This document shows positions 1 to 8,980 of a DNA stretch of 64,000 bases, piece after piece. Under the pieces are notes generated by a model. That model ran no database searches. It was given only the letters and a program-made list of their open reading frames with translations, and was not told where the DNA came from. This stretch comes from Tenacibaculum skagerrakense (GTDB lineage: Bacteria > Bacteroidota > Bacteroidia > Flavobacteriales > Flavobacteriaceae). Each line of letters begins with the position of its first letter. Position 1 is the first letter of the stretch. The DNA is taken from the NCBI RefSeq assembly GCF_004345825.1, contig NZ_SLXM01000009.1, forward strand, positions 1 through 64,000, in the 5' to 3' direction. The position numbers were made by a program, and so were the translations under genes.

Positions 1-910
1 GGACTTTGAGGGTGCAGCACCAACGTTTACAAGTTTTGGAGGTGCAGGTGTTGATGTAATTGCCAATCCAGATGCAAGTGGTGCTAATACTACAGGCAAT
101 GTTGCTAGACTTACCAAGACTAGTGGCGCAGAGATTTGGGCAGGAGGATTCTTTGAGATTGCTTCACCATTAGATTTAGCAAACTACTCAAAGATTAGTG
201 TTAAAACATGGTCACCAAAACAAGGCGCAGTTGTAAAGTTAAAATTAGAGAACCAAGATGCAAGTGTTACACACGAGGTTGATGTAAATACAACGGTTGC
301 GAATCAGTGGGAACAATTAATTTACGATTTCAGTGGTGCACCAACAGCAGATTATGTTCGTATTGTTATCTTCTTTGACTTTGGAAATAACGGAGATGAT
401 TCTGAGTATTACTATGATGAGATAGAGTTAGTAAATGATTCAGGCGGACCACAACCTTTAGTGTTCCAAGATTTTGAAGGTACAGCACCGGCATTTACGG
501 TATTTGGAAATATTGCAGGAATAGATGTAATTGCCAATCCAGATGCTACAGGAGCTAATACTACGGCAAATGTTGCACGATTAACAAAAACAAGTGGCGC
601 AGAGGTTTGGGCAGGTGCCTTTTTTGAAACAGATTTACCATTAGATTTTAGTACCTATAGTAAAATCAGTGTTAAAACATGGTCACCAAAGCAAGGAGCA
701 GTAGTTAAGGTAAAGTTAGAGAATCAGGATGCTAGTGTTACTCATGAGATAGATGTGAACACTACAGTTGCTAACCAATGGGAAGAGTTGGTGTATGATT
801 TTAGTGGCGCACCAACAGCGGATTATGTTCGTGTAGTTATCTTCTTTGATTTTGGGAATAATGGAGACGATAGTGTTTATTATTTCGATCAGTACACATT
901 AACCAATTAA
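1..910 (+). CDS. 3' part of a secreted glycan-locus protein with tandem 156-residue domains
   Basis: The open frame enters from the left edge (first full codon at base 2) and stops at 908-910, so the N-terminus and any signal peptide are outside the window. What remains is two near-identical tandem modules. Both contain DFEG, VIANPDA, SVKTWSPKQGAVVK and APTADYVR, with a period of 468 nt (156 residues). They look like beta-sandwich carbohydrate-binding modules, but I do not recognise the exact family. The GH16 gene starts 11 bases downstream, followed by GH3 and GH16, so this is probably a surface glycan-binding lipoprotein of a beta-glucan utilisation locus, placed where SusE/F-like proteins usually sit. 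An in-frame ATG at 461 lies inside module 2 and is not the true start. Confidence 0.8.
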   Translation, partial: DFEGAAPTFTSFGGAGVDVIANPDASGANTTGNVARLTKTSGAEIWAGGFFEIASPLDLANYSKISVKTWSPKQGAVVKLKLENQDASVTHEVDVNTTVANQWEQLIYDFSGAPTADYVRIVIFFDFGNNGDDSEYYYDEIELVNDSGGPQPLVFQDFEGTAPAFTVFGNIAGIDVIANPDATGANTTANVARLTKTSGAEVWAGAFFETDLPLDFSTYSKISVKTWSPKQGAVVKVKLENQDASVTHEIDVNTTVANQWEELVYDFSGAPTADYVRVVIFFDFGNNGDDSVYYFDQYTLTN

Positions 911-921
911 AAAAGTAAAAG

Positions 922-2559
922 ATGAGATTAAAATATATATCAAGAGTAGTCTGTATTGCTTTCATGAGTATTTTCTTCAATAGTTGTGAAGAGAAGGAGT
1001 ATGAGTTTGGTGATATTACCACTCCGTCAAATATCGATATAGTAGCTACGATAGTTGGTCAAGATGCTACCAACCCAAATGGAGATGGAAGTGGAACGGT
1101 TCATTTTGAAGCTACGGCTAGTAATGCGTTATCGTATAAGTTTGTGTATAACGGTTCAGAATCGGTAAAGCCAAACGGTCGCATGACGTATAACTTTAGT
1201 GAATTAGGAGTAAATACCTATACAGTTACAGTGATAGCCGTTGGAGCAGGAGGAGTTTCTTCAAGCAAAACGATTCAAGTAGATGTGTTAGCGTTGTACT
1301 CTGCACCAGATGATTTAAAGACGTTGTTATATGGATACGACCCATCGAATCCAACAGCGGCAAGTTCAAAGACATGGCGAGTAAAAGCAGAAATAGGAGC
1401 TCACTTTGGATTAGGTCCAGTTGGCGGATCTGTTTTTGCAGAGTGGTATCAAGCAGGCGCTAATGAGAAAGATGGAGTAGGAATGTATGACGATCGTTTT
1501 ACGTTTCATTCAGATGGAACCTTTGAATATGTGACCAATGGTGATGTGTTTGGTAGAGTAAACTTAATAGACCAGTTAGGCGGTTCAGGCGGAACAGTTG
1601 ATGGAGCAGATGTGCTGAATTATTCTTATGGAGATTATTCAGAGAATTGGACATTAACCGCACCAGGAGGTGTTGAGACTTTATCACTTACAGGAATAGG
1701 ATTTATTGGATATTACATAGGAAATCATACATATGAGATTTTCAGTAGAAGTAACCCAAATGAAATGTCGTTACGTATTACCGATGGTAACAATGAGTTT
1801 GATTGGTGGTTTGTAATTACCTCAGAAGACCCAGCTCCACCATCGGCACCTTATGTGTACAATAATTTAGTTTGGGAAGATGATTTCAACACAGATGGAG
1901 CACCAGATGCATCAAAATGGACGTATGATATTGGAACAGGAAGCAATGGATGGGGAAATAATGAGGTTCAGTATTATACAGATAGAGCAGACAATGCAGT
2001 TGTAAGCAACGGAAACTTAATAATCACAGCAAAGAAAGAAGACTTTTCAGGAAGTGGTTATACATCAGCAAGATTAAAGACACAAGGATTATATAACTTT
2101 ACCTATGGTAGAGTAGAAGTAAGAGCAAAGTTACCAGATGGAGCAGGAACATGGCCTGCGATTTGGATGTTAGGTTCTAATTTTCCAACGGTTGGATGGC
2201 CAGTATGTGGAGAGATTGATATAATGGAGCAAACAGGAGGTGATAAGAACTCAGTATTATCTGCTGCACATTGGTTTGATACTACAAATAATGTAAAGGC
2301 TGATTTTACTCAAAACACATCAATAACCAATGCTACATCTGATTTTCATGTGTATACCATGGAATGGACAGATCAGAGCATTACGGTATATTTAGATGAT
2401 GTAAAATATTATGAGTTAACAAATTCATCATCTTTACCTTTTAATGACAACTTCTTTTTGATATTAAACATAGCAATGGGAGGAACTTTAGGAGGAAGTA
2501 TAGATGCTGGATTTACCGAATCTACCATGGAAGTAGATTATGTAAGAGTTTATCAATAA
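922..2559 (+). CDS. PKD-domain GH16 endo-beta-1,3-glucanase (laminarinase) lipoprotein
   Basis: This 545-residue protein has a lipoprotein signal peptide ending FFNSC, so it should be anchored in a membrane and probably exposed on the surface. Residues about 35-125 resemble a PKD/Ig-like module. A middle domain (about 130-300) of unknown role follows. The C-terminal 245 residues are a GH16 catalytic domain (VWEDDFNTDG, WGNNEVQYYT, GTWPAIWMLG). The active-site signature GEIDIME places the nucleophile at E431, the assisting Asp at D433 and the acid/base at E436. GH16 enzymes with this signature cleave beta-1,3 or mixed-linkage glucans internally. Together with the GH3 and second GH16 that follow, the likely substrate is laminarin. 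It follows the repeat protein by 11 bases and is followed by a terminator at 2585-2620. Confidence 0.93.
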   Translation: MRLKYISRVVCIAFMSIFFNSCEEKEYEFGDITTPSNIDIVATIVGQDATNPNGDGSGTVHFEATASNALSYKFVYNGSESVKPNGRMTYNFSELGVNTYTVTVIAVGAGGVSSSKTIQVDVLALYSAPDDLKTLLYGYDPSNPTAASSKTWRVKAEIGAHFGLGPVGGSVFAEWYQAGANEKDGVGMYDDRFTFHSDGTFEYVTNGDVFGRVNLIDQLGGSGGTVDGADVLNYSYGDYSENWTLTAPGGVETLSLTGIGFIGYYIGNHTYEIFSRSNPNEMSLRITDGNNEFDWWFVITSEDPAPPSAPYVYNNLVWEDDFNTDGAPDASKWTYDIGTGSNGWGNNEVQYYTDRADNAVVSNGNLIITAKKEDFSGSGYTSARLKTQGLYNFTYGRVEVRAKLPDGAGTWPAIWMLGSNFPTVGWPVCGEIDIMEQTGGDKNSVLSAAHWFDTTNNVKADFTQNTSITNATSDFHVYTMEWTDQSITVYLDDVKYYELTNSSSLPFNDNFFLILNIAMGGTLGGSIDAGFTESTMEVDYVRVYQ

Positions 2560-2584
2560 ATGTGTAAATGGTTTGAGTTAATTT

Positions 2585-2620
2585 AAAGAGGTTAACTTTG
2601 ATTCCAGTTAACCTCTTTTT
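2585..2620 (+). terminator. Rho-independent terminator after the PKD-GH16 gene
   Basis: A 13-bp perfect stem (AAAGAGGTTAACT at 2585-2597 and its complement at 2606-2618) encloses an 8-nt loop and runs into a T-rich tract. It lies between the GH16 stop and the GH3 start. It may end the upstream transcript or act as a partial terminator inside the utilisation locus. Confidence 0.85.
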
Positions 2621-2631
2621 AAAACGATTGT

Positions 2632-4893
2632 ATGAGAAAAATTCTAATCCTCAATTTAGTGATTATATCTTTTTTAAGTTGTAATCAACAGGCTGCTACA
2701 AAAACTTCAAATAATAATGTGATTGATCAAAAAGTAGATTCGCTTCTACAATTAATGACATTAGAAGAAAAAATTGGACAAATGAACCAATACAATGGTT
2801 TTTGGGATGTTACCGGTCCAGTACCTAGTGCAGGTGATGCAGCCAAGAAGTTCGAGCATCTTAAAAAAGGCTGGGTAGGTTCTATGTTGAATGTGAGAGG
2901 TGTTGAAAACGTTCGTAAGGTTCAAAAAATAGCTGTAGAAGAAAGCCGACTAGGAATTCCCTTAATTATTGGTTTTGATGTAATTCACGGTTATGAAACT
3001 CAGAGTCCAATTCCGTTAGCTGAATCTGCAAGTTGGGATTTAGAAGCAATTAAAAAATCAGCTCAAATGGCAGCTAAAGAAGCTGCAGCAGCTGGAATAA
3101 ACTGGACATTTGCTCCTATGGTTGATATTTCCAGAGATGCAAGATGGGGAAGAGTAATGGAAGGTGCTGGTGAAGACCCTTATTTAGGTAGTAAAATTGG
3201 AGTAGCAAGAGTAGAAGGTTTTCAAGGAGACGATTTATCAAATCCATATACTATAGCAGCATGCGCAAAGCATTTTGCAGCGTATGGTTTTGCCGAATCT
3301 GGTAAAGATTATAACACAGCAGATGTTGGTTTATCAACTTTATACAACACTATTTTACCACCATTTAAAGCTGCTCATGAGGCAGGAGTAAAAACGTTCA
3401 TGAATTCGTTTAATGAGTTAAATGGAATTCCAGCTACAGGTGATAAATTTTTACAAAGAGATATCTTAAAAGGAGAATGGAATTATGAAGGTTTTGTAGT
3501 TTCCGATTGGGGTTCTATCATGGAAATGATGGCTCACGGATATGCAAAAGATAAAAAACATGCTGCAGAATTAGCTGCAAATGCTGGTTCGGATATGGAC
3601 ATGGAATCATATGCTTATGTAAATGAATTAGCTTCATTAGTAAAAGAAGGCAAGGTTTCAGAGGAACATATCACAGATGCAGCTAGAAGGATTTTACGTG
3701 TAAAATTCGAATTAGGACTTTTTGAAGATCCTTATAAGTATTGTGATGAGAGTAGAGAAAAAGAAATAATCGGAAGCAAAGAAATGCATGATGCAGCGCT
3801 AGATATGGCTAAAAAATCAATTGTACTTCTTAAAAACGAGGATAATCTTTTACCTCTTAAAAAGAATGGACAAAAAATAGCTTTGATAGGAGCCTTAGCT
3901 TCAGATACTAATAGTCCTCTAGGAAACTGGAGATTGGCAGCAAAAGATAATTCTGCTGTTTCTGTTGTAGAAGGAATGAAAGCATACAAGGAAAATGAAC
4001 TGATGTATGCAGAAGGAACTACATTATACTTAGGTGAAACAAATTTTCCAAGTGAGTTAGTTTTAAATACTACAGATAAGTCTAAATTTAATGAAGCAGT
4101 GTCTATTGCTAAAAAAGCAGATGTTGTTGTTATGGTTTTAGGTGAAGTTGGTTATCAAAGTGGAGAGGCTAGAAGTAGGTCAAAACTTGATTTACCGGGA
4201 CTTCAGCAAGAATTATTAGAAACCATATATAAGGTTAATAAAAACATTGTTTTGGTTTTAAATAATGGTAGACCTCTTGCAATCACTTGGGCAGATGAAA
4301 ACATTCCTGCAATAGTGGAAGCTTGGCAATTAGGTTCTCAAGCAGGAAATGCAATTGCACAAGTTTTGTATGGAGATTATAATCCAAGTGGAAAGTTACC
4401 AATGACATTCCCAAGATCGGTTGGTCAAGTGCCTATTTACTATAACTATAAGAATACTGGAAGACCAGGTCCTAAAAAAGAAGTTTTTTGGTCACATTAT
4501 CAAGATGAAACGAATAAACCATTGTACCCTTTTGGTTACGGTTTAAGTTATACCTCCTTTGAGTATAAAAATTTAAAGGCCTCAATTAGTTCTGGAAATA
4601 TTGAAGTATCCGTAGATATTACTAACACAGGAACTGTTGAAGGAAAAGAGGTCGCGCAGTTATATATTAGAGATGTAATAGCAAGTGTAACAAGACCCGT
4701 TAAAGAGTTAAAAGGATTTGAAATGATAGCATTAAATCCTTCTGAAACAAAAACGGTAACGTTTAAACTTACTAAAGATGAATTAGGATTTTATAATAAT
4801 CAGAGAGAGTTTGTAGTTGAACCTGGTGAATTTAAAATCTTTGTTGGAGGTTCTTCGGATAGCAATTTGGAAACAACAATTGATTACAAATGA
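2632..4893 (+). CDS. bglX: GH3 beta-glucosidase lipoprotein
   Basis: The 753-residue protein has a lipoprotein signal (MRKILILNLVIISFLSC) and the full three-part BglX layout. These are an N-terminal TIM barrel (about 40-370), an alpha/beta sandwich (about 390-610) and a C-terminal fibronectin III-like domain (about 660-750). The nucleophile is D292 in the GFVVSDWGS motif. Barrel motifs GINWTFAPMVDISRDARWGR, KHFAAYG and NSFNELNG are intact. The family releases glucose from the non-reducing end of beta-linked gluco-oligosaccharides. Beside two GH16 endoglucanases it would finish laminarin breakdown in the periplasm. Its stop codon overlaps the start of the next GH16 gene by 4 bases (ATGA), indicating translational coupling. 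Confidence 0.95.
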   Translation: MRKILILNLVIISFLSCNQQAATKTSNNNVIDQKVDSLLQLMTLEEKIGQMNQYNGFWDVTGPVPSAGDAAKKFEHLKKGWVGSMLNVRGVENVRKVQKIAVEESRLGIPLIIGFDVIHGYETQSPIPLAESASWDLEAIKKSAQMAAKEAAAAGINWTFAPMVDISRDARWGRVMEGAGEDPYLGSKIGVARVEGFQGDDLSNPYTIAACAKHFAAYGFAESGKDYNTADVGLSTLYNTILPPFKAAHEAGVKTFMNSFNELNGIPATGDKFLQRDILKGEWNYEGFVVSDWGSIMEMMAHGYAKDKKHAAELAANAGSDMDMESYAYVNELASLVKEGKVSEEHITDAARRILRVKFELGLFEDPYKYCDESREKEIIGSKEMHDAALDMAKKSIVLLKNEDNLLPLKKNGQKIALIGALASDTNSPLGNWRLAAKDNSAVSVVEGMKAYKENELMYAEGTTLYLGETNFPSELVLNTTDKSKFNEAVSIAKKADVVVMVLGEVGYQSGEARSRSKLDLPGLQQELLETIYKVNKNIVLVLNNGRPLAITWADENIPAIVEAWQLGSQAGNAIAQVLYGDYNPSGKLPMTFPRSVGQVPIYYNYKNTGRPGPKKEVFWSHYQDETNKPLYPFGYGLSYTSFEYKNLKASISSGNIEVSVDITNTGTVEGKEVAQLYIRDVIASVTRPVKELKGFEMIALNPSETKTVTFKLTKDELGFYNNQREFVVEPGEFKIFVGGSSDSNLETTIDYK

Positions 4894-5663
4894 AATTAAT
4901 TAAACTATTTTCTTTATTTATTTTACTAATTAATTTTTCTTGTAAGATGCAAGAAGATAAAAAACTGTTATTTAATCAGGATTTTAATCATAACAGCTTA
5001 AATGATAGTTTATGGAGTTATGACTTAGGTGATGGTTGCCCTAATTTATGTGGTTGGGGGAATAATGAATTACAGTTATATTCTAAAGAAAATATTGCTA
5101 TTAGAGATGGTAAACTAATAATTTCTGCCACAAAAAAAGATTCTTCATATTACTCAGGTAAAATTCATACTAAAGATAAATTTGAATTTAAGTATGGTAC
5201 GTTTGAAGCCAGAGCTAAACTTCCTAAAGGTCATGGTTTATGGCCAGCAATTTGGATGTTAGGAAACGATATTGATGAAAATGCCTGGCCTGGATGTGGA
5301 GAAATAGATATTATGGAACATGTAGGTAAAGAGCCAAATAAAATTTTTGCCTCACTGCATAATGCTTCAAGCTTTGGAAATACCATAAATTCGAAAAAAG
5401 TTGAAATAAAAAACGTTCAAGACGAATTTCATATATATAAAATGGAATGGACAGAAGATCATATTCGATTTTTTATAGATGATAACGAAATTTATACCTA
5501 TGCACCAGAAAATAAAGACGATAAAAATTGGCCTTACAATAAACCTTTTTATTTGATTTTGAATCTGGCTATTGGGGGAAATTTTGGTGGACCTGAAGTG
5601 GATAATAGTATTTTTCCTCAGGAGTTTATTATTGATTATATCAAAGTATATTCACATCAATAA
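4890..5663 (+). CDS. GH16 endo-beta-1,3-glucanase lipoprotein, single domain
   Basis: The 257-residue lipoprotein (signal ends LLINFSC) is made up almost entirely of a GH16 domain. Visible motifs are WSYDLGDGCPNLCGWGNNEL, LPKGHGLWPAIWMLG and the catalytic GEIDIME, with nucleophile E138, D140 and acid/base E143. It lacks the PKD and middle domains of the GH16 at 922-2559, so the two enzymes probably act at different places or on different chain lengths. It overlaps the GH3 stop by 4 bases and is the last gene of the glucan locus on this strand. A strong hairpin lies 170 bases downstream. Confidence 0.94.
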   Translation: MKLIKLFSLFILLINFSCKMQEDKKLLFNQDFNHNSLNDSLWSYDLGDGCPNLCGWGNNELQLYSKENIAIRDGKLIISATKKDSSYYSGKIHTKDKFEFKYGTFEARAKLPKGHGLWPAIWMLGNDIDENAWPGCGEIDIMEHVGKEPNKIFASLHNASSFGNTINSKKVEIKNVQDEFHIYKMEWTEDHIRFFIDDNEIYTYAPENKDDKNWPYNKPFYLILNLAIGGNFGGPEVDNSIFPQEFIIDYIKVYSHQ

Positions 5664-5832
5664 TATATTTTAATTGAAAACTTGTATATTGTATTGAAAT
5701 TCAGGTAAGTATGTGAGTGTATTGGTTGAAAGGGAGATTAATTTAAAAGACCAACATTGTTGTTTACACTTATGACTTATTTAGTGATTAAAAGGGGATT
5801 TACACTGAATAAGTATGTTTACTTACACATAT

Positions 5833-5870
5833 GCACAAATTGAAAATTTTTTTCAATTTGTGCTTTCTTT
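5833..5870 (+). terminator. Rho-independent terminator closing the glucan-utilisation locus
   Basis: A perfect 14-bp stem (GCACAAATTGAAAA at 5833-5846, complement at 5850-5863) with a 3-nt loop is followed by TTTCTTTTTT. It ends the GH3-GH16 transcript. The rest of the 5664-5924 gap shows no gene I can support. Confidence 0.88.
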
Positions 5871-5924
5871 TTTATGTATTGTAGAAGTGTTTTTTGTTGG
5901 TAAATATGCAAAATTATCAACTGT

Positions 5925-7436
5925 TTATTCTCTTTTTAATTCAAATTGGACTTTTACTTTACCATACCATTCAGGCTTTTTACCATCAGGGTATGTTTCA
6001 TCAAACATTGTTAATGAGATGTTTTCAGAACCAATAATTTCAATTCTATAATATTGATGTCCATTTTCAAATCCTGGTACTTTAGCAATGTCAGGAATTG
6101 CATGTATAGTATTGTCTTCAATCACATAAGAACCACTGTTAAAAACAATACTTTGAAATGCTTTTTTAATTTCTAAATCTGCTGGTTTCGATAAATTTTT
6201 AAAAGGAGTTCTTTCATTCATCATAGGATTATACATAACAGCATAGTTTTTTTTATTAAAAATAAATCTCCCATACTTAATTTGGTTAACCACATATGTT
6301 GTATCAGGGTAATGGTATTTAATTGCATGAACCTTCCAAGAGCCTTCAAGTTGCTTTTGCTTTTTAAGTTGATCTAGGTTATTAAAGAATTTTACAAGTT
6401 GATTGTTGTTATAAGCTGTAGCTAAATCATAAGCCGAATACTTATTTCCTTCTAAGACTTTTTCATGATAGTTTGCCCCATGTCTTACTAACATTTTTAC
6501 AAAGTCTGTGTTATTTTTTGTTAAAGCCCAAATTAAAGCTGATGCATTATTTATAACTTCTTTGTGATTAATTTTAGCTCCATTTTGTATTAATAATTCA
6601 CCAATTTTAATATGATTTCCATAAGCAGCAGCTATAAGAGGAGTTAATTGGTATTTTATATCTGTTGTATTTGGATTGGCTCCTGCTTTTAAAAGTAACT
6701 TTACACTTTCAATACTCCCAAAACGAGCTGCCCAAGCTAAAGGAGTTTGACCTACTCTGTTTAAAGCATTTACATTTGCACCTTTATGTAAAAGTAAGAG
6801 GATTAACTCGTTATAATTTTCTTGTGCAGCAAGTTGTAGTATTGGGATCCCTAAGATATCTTTTAAATCAGGAGAAACTCCTTTATCTATTAACTCTTGT
6901 GTTTGTTTTATATCATTATTCCTAACAGCATTTAGCATTTTAAGTTGTTTTTTACTGTATGGTTTGTTAGGAACATATTTTCGAAAAACGTTAGCAACAC
7001 TATCGTTATGCCATAATCGATAAGCAACATCAATGGCCGTTCCATGTTTACTTTGTAAGTAAAGGTCTGCACCATTTTCTAATAAAAGACTCATTATAGA
7101 TACATGTCCATAGTAAGTAGCCCAATTTAGTGCATGGTCTTTATTAATATCTATAGCATTTATTTTAGCATTTTTTTCTATTAAAAGCTTACAAAGTTGA
7201 ACATTCCCCGTTGAAGTAGCATACATTAGAGGTGTTCCTTGAAGACCATTTTGTTCCTTTAAATTAACATTTGAGCCTTTGCCAATTAAGGTTTTTACTG
7301 CTAAAACATCTTTCTGTAAGATTACATTAATTAATGGAGTTCTTCCTTTTTCATCAAAAGTATTAACTGAATTTTGAGCATTGGTAATATTTAAAAACAG
7401 AAGTGTAGTAATTAAGGAATATATTGTTGAGTTCAT
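5925..7436 (-). CDS. Exported ankyrin-repeat protein
   Basis: Starting at the ATG at 7436 gives a clean signal peptide (MNSTIYSLITTLLFLNITNA followed by Q). An ATG 30 bases upstream would add ten polar residues before it and is less likely. About ten ankyrin repeats fill residues 25-360, with typical TPLMYATSTGNVQLCKLLIE, TPLAWAARFGSIESVKLLL and TPLIAAAYGNHIKIGELLI units. The last 140 residues are a separate beta-rich domain (GSWKVHAIKYHYPDTTYVV) that resembles lipocalin-like stress or ligand domains. This resemblance is weak. Ankyrin arrays bind proteins, and the export signal places this one in the periplasm or outside. The gene lies 88 bases downstream of an AraC regulator on the same strand and may be co-transcribed with it. 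Confidence 0.85.
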   Translation of the reverse strand: MNSTIYSLITTLLFLNITNAQNSVNTFDEKGRTPLINVILQKDVLAVKTLIGKGSNVNLKEQNGLQGTPLMYATSTGNVQLCKLLIEKNAKINAIDINKDHALNWATYYGHVSIMSLLLENGADLYLQSKHGTAIDVAYRLWHNDSVANVFRKYVPNKPYSKKQLKMLNAVRNNDIKQTQELIDKGVSPDLKDILGIPILQLAAQENYNELILLLLHKGANVNALNRVGQTPLAWAARFGSIESVKLLLKAGANPNTTDIKYQLTPLIAAAYGNHIKIGELLIQNGAKINHKEVINNASALIWALTKNNTDFVKMLVRHGANYHEKVLEGNKYSAYDLATAYNNNQLVKFFNNLDQLKKQKQLEGSWKVHAIKYHYPDTTYVVNQIKYGRFIFNKKNYAVMYNPMMNERTPFKNLSKPADLEIKKAFQSIVFNSGSYVIEDNTIHAIPDIAKVPGFENGHQYYRIEIIGSENISLTMFDETYPDGKKPEWYGKVKVQFELKRE

Positions 7437-7524
7437 TAGTTTGTATTTATCGAACCCAAAATTCAATACTTAAAGTAAGAAGATAAATTTTTTCAATAGC
7501 TATTATGTAAACAACAATGATTGT

Positions 7525-8589
7525 TTACATTTTTTGATGCGATTTCCTAAATTTTGAAGGTGTAGTGTTTTCAAATTTTGAAAAAGCCTTGTAGAAAGTA
7601 ACTTTATTATTAAAACCAGACTCTTCTGCAATGGCCTCAATTTTTAGATGTTGATATTCTGAAGATTTTAAAAGGTTTTTAGAATATTCAATTCTATATC
7701 TATTTACAAAATCATTAAAATTTTCTTTTATCTCATTGGAAAATGTTTGAGAAAGATAGTGTGGTTTAGTATTTAATTTATTGGCTAAATAATCAATATT
7801 AAGTTGCTTGTTTAAATACGGTAATTCATGTTCAAATAGTACTAACAGACTTTCTTTTAACTGTACAATTTCTCTGTGACTCAAATTTGAATGTGCGTAC
7901 TTTTTTTTAATCTCTTGAAAAAATTTGGGATTTTCATATAAAACATACCCAATTAAGAATATAATAAAGTTGTTTAGTAAATAATAAAGAGAAAAATCTC
8001 TCCATGTATTGGCAAAAAAAACTAATAGCGAAATAACTATTGTTGAAGTAAAGTATAACAGAGACAAACTTCCTACATAGAATTTTGTATTTACTTCTAC
8101 TTCTTTTTGATGTTTTTTATACAGTAGAATTAGTATTACTCCGTAAACTATTTGATGAGCACTTCTAAAGTAATTCAAAGGCATAATGTAATTGAAAAAT
8201 ATATCTCTATTATCAAAGTAGGAAATTCTTTCTTCTGTAGACATCATTATAGAATCCATCATATAAATATTCAATAGTATAAGGGGAATAAAATGGAGGA
8301 AATAGCTTTTGTGTAAAGTAAAGTTTTTTTCTAGAATAGATTTAAAATGCAAATACAAGATAGGTCCATAAATAATTCCTAAAGAAAAATAAAAGCGTAC
8401 TCTTAATTCAGGATAAATTAGTCCTGCCTTACTAGTTCCAAATAAAAAATACAGAATTTCAAAACCAAATAATACAGCGAAAACAGCAATACTTTTATTT
8501 TTTATAGAATTCTCCTTAAAAAATATTCCTCCAGCAATAAACAGGGTAAAAAGAGCTTGAATTAATAGTATTAAGCGGATGATGCTCAT
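7525..8589 (-). CDS. AraC-family regulator with N-terminal multi-pass membrane domain
   Basis: The 354-residue protein starts with about seven hydrophobic helices (residues 1-215), then a linker and a C-terminal AraC/XylS double helix-turn-helix (about 250-352). The second helix-turn-helix is recognisable as AIAEESGFNNKVTFYKAFSK followed by TPSKFRKS. Such membrane-embedded AraC proteins are common in Flavobacteriia and are thought to sense a signal in or across the inner membrane. Its ligand cannot be told from sequence. The ankyrin gene downstream on the same strand is the nearest candidate target. The 391-base region upstream also carries the start region of the divergent FIST operon. Confidence 0.9.
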   Translation of the reverse strand: MSIIRLILLIQALFTLFIAGGIFFKENSIKNKSIAVFAVLFGFEILYFLFGTSKAGLIYPELRVRFYFSLGIIYGPILYLHFKSILEKNFTLHKSYFLHFIPLILLNIYMMDSIMMSTEERISYFDNRDIFFNYIMPLNYFRSAHQIVYGVILILLYKKHQKEVEVNTKFYVGSLSLLYFTSTIVISLLVFFANTWRDFSLYYLLNNFIIFLIGYVLYENPKFFQEIKKKYAHSNLSHREIVQLKESLLVLFEHELPYLNKQLNIDYLANKLNTKPHYLSQTFSNEIKENFNDFVNRYRIEYSKNLLKSSEYQHLKIEAIAEESGFNNKVTFYKAFSKFENTTPSKFRKSHQKM

Positions 8590-8835
8590 GTAAAATTGTT
8601 ATCTAATTATAGTGAAAGTGGTAAAACTACGTATTGTAATTATTTTCATGGATAATTTATTGAATATAAAAGTAAAGAATAATTGTTTTTAACTATTTAT
8701 TACTCATTTATTCTTGTTCTTTTAGATAAGAGAATTAGTAAAGTAACTTCATCGGTAAATTACAATGAAAATCATATTGAAATCAGTTTAAATTCTTCAT
8801 ATAATCGGACAATTTAATGCGTTTTTTTACACTTC

Positions 8836-8863
8836 ATCTAAACTTTAAGGCATTTGGTCTAAG
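8836..8863 (+). promoter_or_regulatory. 21-bp-phased direct repeat upstream of the FIST-kinase operon (LytTR-like site)
   Basis: ATCTAAACTT at 8836-8845 is followed 12 bases later by TCTAAG at 8858-8863, so the two TCTAA cores are exactly 21 bp apart. The same 10-mer and the same spacing recur at 13136-13162 upstream of the H-NOX operon. On the minus strand the first half reads AAAGTTTAG, which fits the published LytTR half-site pattern (W-M-M-GTT-N-R-K). A LytTR response regulator is encoded at 16799. Binding is inferred. The rest of the 8590-8980 gap is AT-rich, must hold the two divergent promoters, and shows no gene. Confidence 0.5.
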
Positions 8864-8980
8864 CAACTTTACGTTGTTTTGTTGTGGTAATAAACATATG
8901 TTAAAAAAAAATTACTTTTAACGTCAATCAATCAAAAAATTAAGTTCTAAAGTTGAGAATTTATATAACCTACCCTAAAA

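Noticed and set aside
5815..6051. Plus-strand open frame of 78 residues
   Set aside because: It runs across a perfect terminator hairpin and into the antisense of the ankyrin gene. Its product has no coding-like features.
8946..8954. TCTAAAGTT as a third copy of the sensor-operon element
   Set aside because: It has no partner at 21 bp, is out of phase with the pair at 8836, and is close enough to the start codon to be chance in AT-rich DNA.
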